A stretch of 43,811 nt of DNA from Pirellulaceae bacterium (lineage in GTDB: Bacteria; Planctomycetota; Planctomycetia; Pirellulales; Pirellulaceae): positions 1-43,811 of the forward strand of contig JALOQX010000012.1 of assembly GCA_025459265.1 (NCBI GenBank), given 5' to 3'. The translations under genes were made by a program, and so were the position numbers. The notes beneath the pieces are model-generated. The model was not told where the DNA came from. It worked only from the letters and a program-made list of their open reading frames with translations, and made no database searches. Each line of letters begins with the position of its first letter. Positions within the stretch are counted from its first letter, which is position 1. Of this stretch, positions 38,253 to 43,811 are shown in pieces.

Positions 38253-38273
38253 CCCCCTTTCTGCGCCCGCCTT

Positions 38274-38726
38274 TCAGGGGCCGCCCGCCCGCGCGTCCGC
38301 AGCCGCCGGCGGACTGCTGCCGGCCAGCTCGCCGTCGACCAACTGCATCAGCTTGGTGATGCACAGCTTGTTGATGCTCGTGGCATAGTCAGCGGCCTCC
38401 GCCTGCAGCGTCGCATGCAGACTCTGCGGCAGCCGCACCGTGATGACCCGCATCGGCTCCGACTTGGGATCCCCGTTGCCCTTGCTGCTGTCGCTGCGGT
38501 GCCGCAGACGCGCCAACATGAATTGAATCTCCGAGTGCTCCGGCGACCGTTCAAACTCCAGCATCTCCGTCCGCTCGCGGAACAACCGTCGCACTACGCC
38601 TCCGACCCCCAGGATCTCGCGAAAGAACGTCACCCAGTCGGGCGCCTGCTCGTAGAGCGCTGACGCGACACGGTGCGCCTCCAGCTTGCGATCCTCGAAC
38701 GTCGTCTCGTGCAGTTGCTGCGACAT
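38274..38726 (-). CDS. Ribbon-helix-helix-like planctomycete protein
   Basis: A 150-aa protein. Its N-terminal half (FEDRKLEAHRVASALYEQAPDWVTFFREILGVGGVVRRLF) is a conserved-looking helical segment I associate with planctomycete proteins but cannot name. The C-terminal part MRVITVRLPQSLHATLQAEAADYATSINKLCITKLMQLVD has the strand-helix-helix pattern of Arc/HicB-type DNA-binding domains. It could be a transcriptional regulator. The ATG at 38726 has AGGAG 8 bases upstream. Convergent with rnpB, whose 3' end is only about 20 bases away. Confidence 0.72.
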   Translation of the reverse strand: MSQQLHETTFEDRKLEAHRVASALYEQAPDWVTFFREILGVGGVVRRLFRERTEMLEFERSPEHSEIQFMLARLRHRSDSSKGNGDPKSEPMRVITVRLPQSLHATLQAEAADYATSINKLCITKLMQLVDGELAGSSPPAAADARAGGP

Positions 38727-39049
38727 CGATTCGGCTCCTTCCCGCTTCACTCAACTTAATTCGTCACGTGACACCACACTCAGGATTTCCCACGACCCTC
38801 AAGGGGCCGCGCCGTTTGCCAATCGTGCTCACCAAGTCAAGATGCTGTCTGATATCATTGCTGTGCATGCACTTAGAACGCACGATGCCAGCTGCCTTCT
38901 TTGCAAGCACCCCTGCCACAATCGACAGCACCCCGCGACTGCCTACTTCTTAAGCAGCCGGCGTTTTTACATTTACCCAGGTGTCCATCGGGCGCACGGG
39001 CTGGGAATTGCCGAAAACGGTTCTCGAGCGGGGGAGACGAGGGCGGCCG

Positions 39050-39098
39050 AACGTCGAACATTGAACATTGAACATTGAACATTGAACATTGAACGTCG
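39050..39098. repeat. Heptanucleotide tandem array (AACATTG)5
   Basis: Five perfect AACATTG units (39057-39091) are flanked on each side by one AACGTCG unit (39050-39056 and 39092-39098), giving seven in-register 7-mers. Confidence 0.92.
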
Positions 39099-39124
39099 AA
39101 GGGAGGATGGAGGGCGAGGCGCGT

Positions 39125-39214
39125 GGGAGGGCGAGGCTCCTGCCGAGCCGGGAGGGCGAGGCTCCTGCCGGGAGGGCGAGGCTCCTGCCGGGAGGGCGAG
39201 GCTCCTGCCGAGCC
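39125..39214. repeat. Four tandem 20-bp GC-rich repeats
   Basis: The unit GGGAGGGCGAGGCTCCTGCC recurs at 39125, 39150, 39170 and 39190. The first and last copies carry a GAGCC tail, giving 25-bp forms. The unit can fold through GGAG...CTCC. Confidence 0.88.
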
Positions 39215-39444
39215 GGAATGAGCGGTTGATGCGCAACGAGGGACGACCACGGAACGGAAACCCTTCGTCACTCGGCGATCCTTGCTCGGCAGTCGTCCCT
39301 CTCCTCCCGCCGGCGGCTCGGCGGGAGGCCGCGCCCTCCCGGGGTCGCCTCGCCCTCCCAGTGCGGTGCCGCGGGCCACATCCGCACTGGCCGTGCGGCC
39401 AGGACCGGCCTACAAACAGACAGACCCGTACACGAGGACTCACC

Positions 39445-40392
39445 ATGAATTCGTCCGACGAGCGCTTGCGGGACACCGATGAGCACGCCCGAGCCGCCCA
39501 AGAGCAGTCCACCGTACCCCGCGCGTCACGCTTCCTGATCCCGGAGCCCGAGCCGGTCGTGGTCCGCTACGGCGCCGCCACGCACGTGGGCCAGGTGCGG
39601 ACGCGCAACGAAGATCACTTTGCGGTGGTGCGGCGCAAGCGGTCGCGGGAGATCCTGGCCACGAACGTGCCGTTGCAGGACGTCGAGATGGCGGACGACG
39701 AGGCCTACGTGCTGATCGTGGCGGATGGCGTCGGGGGCGAGGGGTTTGGCGATCTGGCCAGTCAGCTCGCGATTCGGGCCGGGTGGGAATCGGCCAGTCG
39801 AGCGGCCAGCTGGCTCATGCGCCGGGATGACTTGCGGGAGGGCGAGATCGAGCGCCAGGTGGCCACCGTGGCCCGCGCGATCCAACAGGCCTTCCTGACG
39901 CATTCGCGGGATAATCCTCGCCTGGCCGGCATGGCCACGACGTGGACGTGCGCTTACATCATCGGGTACGACGCGATCGTCGCGCATGTGGGCGATTCCC
40001 GCGCCTATCACTGTCACGACGGTCGCGCGCTGCAGATCACGCGCGATCACACGCTGGCGGAAGAAATGCGGCAGTCGGGCCTGCCTCCCGACCAATCGCG
40101 CAAGTTCCGCAGCGTGCTGACCCGCGCCTTCGGAGGTGAGGCGGAGGAAGTCGTGCCGGACATCTATGAGCTGCAGTTGGCCGACGGCGATGCCGTGCTG
40201 CTCTGCAGCGATGGACTCTCCAACCTGCTGTCCGACGTCGAACTGGCCCAGTGGGCGCAGGTGCACGGCGACCCGCAGGTCCTGTGCGACGAACTGCTGC
40301 GGCAGGCCCTGGACCGCGGTGCACCGGACAATGTGACCGTAGTCGTGGCACGCGTGTTCGCTCAGCCTGGCAGCGGCCACTACCGCGGTTGA
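39445..40392 (+). CDS. PP2C-family protein serine/threonine phosphatase
   Basis: A 315-aa cytosolic metal-dependent phosphatase. The motifs appear in order: GQVRTRNEDHF at about residue 49, VADGVGGEGFGDLAS, AHVGDSRAYHCHDGRALQITRDHTLAEEM, LLCSDGLSNLL and GAPDNVTVVVARVF; the Asp residues that hold two Mn/Mg ions are all present. Residues 1-40 are a charged extension and the segment about 64-85 is an insertion. Such enzymes oppose Hanks-type kinases, which are abundant in planctomycetes. The ATG at 39445 has GAGG 8 bases upstream. Its end overlaps the convergent DUF3500 gene by 13 bases. Confidence 0.94.
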   Translation: MNSSDERLRDTDEHARAAQEQSTVPRASRFLIPEPEPVVVRYGAATHVGQVRTRNEDHFAVVRRKRSREILATNVPLQDVEMADDEAYVLIVADGVGGEGFGDLASQLAIRAGWESASRAASWLMRRDDLREGEIERQVATVARAIQQAFLTHSRDNPRLAGMATTWTCAYIIGYDAIVAHVGDSRAYHCHDGRALQITRDHTLAEEMRQSGLPPDQSRKFRSVLTRAFGGEAEEVVPDIYELQLADGDAVLLCSDGLSNLLSDVELAQWAQVHGDPQVLCDELLRQALDRGAPDNVTVVVARVFAQPGSGHYRG

Positions 40393-41471
40393 TGGTGCGG
40401 CGACGTCTCGTAATGCTGTCGGAGCAGATCGACCCCGAAATCACCCTGCAAATTGCGCCACACCGCGTGCACGTGATTGGCACCGTTCTGGGTGTTGTCG
40501 TACTCGAACACGAAGTGCGGCGTCTGAATCCGGTAGTAGTGACCCTCGCCCGGCTCCGTCCCACCGGCCCAGGCAAAGTACATGCCCGCGCCGTCACTCA
40601 ACGGCGCCCGCCGTGCAATCTCCTCGACGATCCCCTCGCGGTACTTGGCGGCGAATTCGTGGACAAGCCGCAGCAGCAGCACCTGCTGCGCAGGTTCCAG
40701 CTGAGCAAACGGGATCCCTTGCGGTGTCGCGAATCGGTCCGGCTTCAACAACGGCTCCGCCCCCGTAAGAATGTCGCTCGGCGCGACCTCCGCGATCACC
40801 GCCTGCCCCCGCTGCGCCGGCGAGAGGGACCGCACCAGTTCCCGCGCCAGTTGCTGTTCTGCCGCCAGCACCTCCAGTCCTTCTTGCGGACCGCCCGGCA
40901 CGACCGCCGGATTGCTGCCAAAGAACGACGGCGTCACGGCAAACCGCCGGCCATCGATCAGCGTCACGTTTACCGACAGGTGATGTCCTTCAAAACTCCA
41001 CCCCCAGCTCGCCTCGGTCGATGGGGTTCCGTGAATGGCCACATGGTACATCTCGGGATCGCGAGCCGGATTGCCGTTTTCCAGGTCGCGCAGGATGGAT
41101 TCCAGCGCCATGATCGTCATGGCTTGCAGGTAACCGGGATGACTCAGGGCGGTGTTGAGGAGCCCGAGCGCCAGGGCCCGCTGGTCCGCCGTCAACTCCT
41201 TCACGGCCACCCCGCGTCGGCCACCGTGCGGCTCCATCATCGAACTCGGGATGTAGTGCCACGCCATCCGCCGGTCCGCATCGAACGCGATCGTCGCGTC
41301 GGCCCGCTGTTGATCCGTCAGCGACCTGGTAAACCGCTGGGCCGCCCGCACCATTTCGGCCGGGATATCGTGCCCAGTCACGCGCTGCGGGACGATGATC
41401 CCCACCACCACGATTCCCAGACAAACACCGGCTGCCATGCGGACCACCGCCAATCGAGCTCGAAAAAGCAT
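40380..41471 (-). CDS. DUF3500 domain protein
   Basis: A 363-aa exported protein. An uncleaved or cleaved N-terminal hydrophobic segment (AAGVCLGIVVVGIIVP) precedes a domain with ARSLTDQQRADATIAFD-like FTRSLTDQQRADATIAFD, WHYIPSSMMEPHGGRRG, YLQAMTIMALESILRDLENG, WSFEGHHLSVNVTLIDG and YYRIQTPHFVFEYDNTQNGANHVHAVWRN, the landmark histidine-rich strings of DUF3500. The function is unknown; the clustered His could bind a metal. The ATG at 41471 has GGTGGAG upstream. Convergent with the PP2C gene and divergent from malQ. Confidence 0.9.
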   Translation of the reverse strand: MLFRARLAVVRMAAGVCLGIVVVGIIVPQRVTGHDIPAEMVRAAQRFTRSLTDQQRADATIAFDADRRMAWHYIPSSMMEPHGGRRGVAVKELTADQRALALGLLNTALSHPGYLQAMTIMALESILRDLENGNPARDPEMYHVAIHGTPSTEASWGWSFEGHHLSVNVTLIDGRRFAVTPSFFGSNPAVVPGGPQEGLEVLAAEQQLARELVRSLSPAQRGQAVIAEVAPSDILTGAEPLLKPDRFATPQGIPFAQLEPAQQVLLLRLVHEFAAKYREGIVEEIARRAPLSDGAGMYFAWAGGTEPGEGHYYRIQTPHFVFEYDNTQNGANHVHAVWRNLQGDFGVDLLRQHYETSPHHQPR

Positions 41472-41725
41472 TACTCCACCTTTCCTGGGCCGAAATTGAA
41501 AGCCATATTTTGGGGAGAGCGAAACGGACTTGGGGCAGAAGTTGCCTTGCTCGAACCACCTACCGCGCGACGCGACGGGTCCGACGCCTTGGGCTGTGCA
41601 CCCGTCGCCTGTCGCGGGCCCAGACGCCCGCCGCCATTACGATAGCAGCACGACCAGCCCCGCCCGTTCGCCCACCGTACCACTAGCAACATTTTTTCCG
41701 GTCGCGACAATTACTCGAGCACGCT

Positions 41726-43318
41726 GTGGCGACAGGCACCCTGGACGTGGCGCTCATGCAGAGGCTGGCACTTCCCGACCGAACGAGCGGAATCCTGCTC
41801 CATCCCACTTCCCTGCCGGGACCGAACGGGATCGGCTCGCTGGGCCGCGCTGCGTATCGGTTCGTGGATTTCCTGGTCGCATCCCAACAGACGCTCTGGC
41901 AGATCCTCCCGCTCTCACCCCCAGGATTCGGGGATTCGCCGTACTCCGCGTTCTGCTCGGTGGCCGGCAACCCGCGGCTGATCAGCCTCAATCAGCTGGT
42001 CGAGGCAGGCGACTTGGAGCCAGCCGCGCTTGGCGAGGCCGCGGCCAGTGACCCGTGGCGCGTCGATTTCGAGGCCCTGGAAAGCTGGAAAATGCCGTTG
42101 CTGGAACATGCCGCGAGGCAGTTTCTGCAGTCGGCAACCGGACCGCGCAAACGCGCCTTCGAGGAGTTCTGTCACTACCACGCCAGCTGGCTTGACGACT
42201 ACGCGCTCTTCATGTCCATCAAGGAAGAGTTCGATCGGCGCGCGGCGGCCGAGCACTACTGGGGCGCCAGCTGGAACACGTACTGGGATCGCGACATTGC
42301 CCTCCGCGAACCGGCCGCCCTGCGCCGCTGGACCGACCTCGTAGGTGACCGGCCGCGATTGCACTGCGTCTGGCAGTACTACTTCTTCGAACAGTGGACG
42401 GCGCTGCGACAGTACGCCAACGAGCGCGGCGTGTTGATCATCGGGGACATGCCGATTTTCGTCGCGCTGGACAGCGCCGACGTGTGGGTCAATCCGGGCT
42501 TGTTTGCGCTCGACGCTCACGGCCGCGAACAACTCGTGGCCGGCGTACCGCCCGATTACTTCAGCCCCACCGGTCAGCGCTGGGGCAATCCGCTCTACAA
42601 CTGGGACGCGATGCGGGCGGACGGGTTTGGCTGGTGGATGCGCCGTTTCCTCGCGCTCCTGGAACTCGTCGACATCGTCCGGATCGATCACTTCCGCGGA
42701 TTCGCGGCGTGCTGGGCGATCCCGGCGGACGAGCCGACGGCGGTCCACGGCCAGTGGGTGCCGGTGCCGGGCGAAGCCCTTTTCCGGACGCTCCGGCGGG
42801 AGATCGGCGACCTGCCGTTCCTGGCGGAAGACCTGGGCCTGATCACGCCGGACGTGGAGGCGTTGCGCGACCACTTCGGTTTCCCCGGCATGCGGCTGCT
42901 GCAGGTGGGTCTGGAGGACATTCAGCCGGATAACATCCATCTGCCTGAGCACCACGTCTTCAACAGTGTCGTGTACCCGGGCACACACGACAACAACACG
43001 GCACTTGGCTGGTATTCCGCGCTCAGCGCCGCCAAGAAGGATGCCATCACGCAGTACCTGGGCGAGCCCCTGTCGGATCCTCCGTGGGATCTGATGCAGC
43101 TGTGCATGCAGTCCAGCGCTCGGGCGGCGATCGTTCCGATGCAGGACATTCTGCGGCTGGGAAGCGAGGCACGCATGAACACGCCCGCCACCACCACCGG
43201 CAACTGGCGCTGGCGCTTCCCGTTTGCGTGCATCACCGACCGACTGATTGATGAACTCGGCGAGATGACCGCCGACTTCGAACGCGCTCGGTCTCCCGCA
43301 CCGCTGTCGGCCTTCTGA
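41726..43318 (+). CDS. malQ: 4-alpha-glucanotransferase (amylomaltase, GH77)
   Basis: A 530-aa enzyme that transfers alpha-1,4-glucan segments between chains, rearranging maltodextrins freed from glycogen. SGILLHPTSLPGPNGIGSLG and WQILPLSPPGFGDSPYSAFS-like SAFCSVAGNP open the family; the catalytic residues are Asp321 in RIDHFRGF (nucleophile), Glu368 in LAEDLG and Asp422 in YPGTHDNNT. The start is GTG at 41726, with ATG 41756 as alternative; neither has a strong ribosome-binding site. Together with glgX and pgm it completes a maltodextrin-to-glucose-phosphate route in this region. Confidence 0.96.
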   Translation: MATGTLDVALMQRLALPDRTSGILLHPTSLPGPNGIGSLGRAAYRFVDFLVASQQTLWQILPLSPPGFGDSPYSAFCSVAGNPRLISLNQLVEAGDLEPAALGEAAASDPWRVDFEALESWKMPLLEHAARQFLQSATGPRKRAFEEFCHYHASWLDDYALFMSIKEEFDRRAAAEHYWGASWNTYWDRDIALREPAALRRWTDLVGDRPRLHCVWQYYFFEQWTALRQYANERGVLIIGDMPIFVALDSADVWVNPGLFALDAHGREQLVAGVPPDYFSPTGQRWGNPLYNWDAMRADGFGWWMRRFLALLELVDIVRIDHFRGFAACWAIPADEPTAVHGQWVPVPGEALFRTLRREIGDLPFLAEDLGLITPDVEALRDHFGFPGMRLLQVGLEDIQPDNIHLPEHHVFNSVVYPGTHDNNTALGWYSALSAAKKDAITQYLGEPLSDPPWDLMQLCMQSSARAAIVPMQDILRLGSEARMNTPATTTGNWRWRFPFACITDRLIDELGEMTADFERARSPAPLSAF

Positions 43319-43811
43319 GCCGGCGGAGGGCGGAGGACGGAGGGCGGAGGACAGAGGACGGAGGACAGAGGACGGAGGACAGAGGACGGAGGACAGAGGA
43401 CGGAGGACAGAGGGCGGAGGACAGAGGACGGAGGACGGAGGGCAGAGGACGGAGGGCGGAGGACGGAGGGCGGAGGACAAGACAGACGGGCTGCGGGAGT
43501 CGGCTCGCTCACCCCCGGTGCCCTTTCCCCTGTCACGTCGTCGGTAACCGGCAGTCAGCGTGGGATGACACACGTGCAGTGACAACCACAGGTCATATGG
43601 GACCGTACACTGACCGTTCCCTCCCGCGATCCCCCAGGGCTTGCCGAGCGGTACTTCCGGTTCTTTGGTACCCTCCCCCCGCCGACCCTGTGTCGGCGGC
43701 TCGCTGGACTGGTCAGCTACAAGCGCGCTGCACCTCAAGACTCTTTACCCCGCCGACCCCGTGTCGGCGGCTCGCTGGACTGGTCAGCTACAAGCGCGCT
43801 GCACCTCAAGA
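43319..43811. repeat. Heptamer array and 71-bp tandem repeat at window end
   Basis: 493 bases without a gene. At 43324-43478 there are about twenty 7-mers of CGGAGGA, CAGAGGA or CGGAGGG. A 64-bp unit occurs at 43677-43740 and, one base different, at 43748-43811, a 71-base period; the second copy ends exactly at the window edge, so the array may continue. Each unit begins with an 8-bp hairpin (CCGCCGAC / GTCGGCGG) and, on the minus strand, contains GTAGCTGACCAG. Confidence 0.92.

Larger units (their letters stand above)
38727..39444. other. Repeat-bearing intergenic region upstream of the PP2C gene
   Basis: 718 bases without a supported gene. It contains the heptamer array at 39050-39098 and the 20-bp repeats at 39125-39214, both listed separately. 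Beyond them, GC-rich palindromic sequence around 39310-39360 has no clear identity. Confidence 0.6.

Noticed and set aside
43319-43536. Ser/Pro/Leu-rich minus-strand protein at the heptamer array
   Set aside because: It is the translation of a 7-base tandem repeat, which is open in every frame; no start signal or domain is present.

Overview
The window looks like chromosomal DNA of a planctomycete, probably from the Pirellulales/Gemmatales side of the phylum. It is GC-rich. It carries a paired PSCyt1/DUF1549/DUF1553 cytochrome-type protein and DUF1501 protein, two signal-peptide-bearing Gfo/Idh/MocA oxidoreductases, a DUF3500 protein, a PGPGW membrane protein and small zinc-ribbon proteins typical of that phylum. 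Its intergenic regions are rich in palindromes. Most of the content is housekeeping, and no phage, IS element with an intact transposase, or CRISPR array is visible.

Layout. 1-2.7 kb: sparse region with a dual-specificity-type phosphatase, a lipoprotein, a frameshifted HNH-endonuclease remnant and tRNA-Lys(UUU). 2.9-5.5 kb: a Gfo/Idh/MocA oxidoreductase, a 62-aa conserved small protein, an array of palindromic repeats and a double zinc-ribbon protein. 5.6-9.9 kb: pgm and, divergently, glgX (glycogen/alpha-glucan turnover, joined by malQ at 41.7 kb). 9.8-11.2 kb: selD with an in-frame TGA at the catalytic position (selenocysteine), preceded by a zinc-ribbon gene. 11.5-15.1 kb: a PGPGW membrane protein and an Omp85/BamA system split into a POTRA gene and a separate barrel gene. 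15.4-22.6 kb: the minus-strand series glmU(N-terminal domain only)-prs-rplY-pth-rpsF-ssb-rplI-dnaB, interrupted by a groES-like gene on the opposite strand. 22.8-26 kb: argB-argD-argF behind a clear sigma70-type promoter. 26-30.8 kb: PSD1 protein, DUF1501 protein and rph in one tightly coupled series. 31-34.3 kb: a 46-aa membrane peptide, cupin-ligA overlapping pair and a second, exported protein phosphatase. 35-38.7 kb: a second Gfo/Idh/MocA protein, mgtE, RNase P RNA and a ribbon-helix-helix-like protein. 39.4-43.3 kb: a PP2C phosphatase, DUF3500 and malQ. 43.3 kb to the end: a heptanucleotide array and a 71-bp tandem repeat cut by the window edge.

The most notable points are: selD is a selenoprotein gene that ordinary ORF calling truncates (the TGA is at 10797-10799); the Omp85 protein is split, and the barrel half has its own signal peptide; and the palindromic repeats at 4.7-5.2 kb and at the window end share a GTAGCTGA 'head' attached to different palindromes, suggesting a modular family of small dispersed elements. 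Another dispersed 78-bp element with terminal inverted repeats occurs at 7.45 and 17.19 kb. All protein assignments come from reading motifs by eye; no database search was run.
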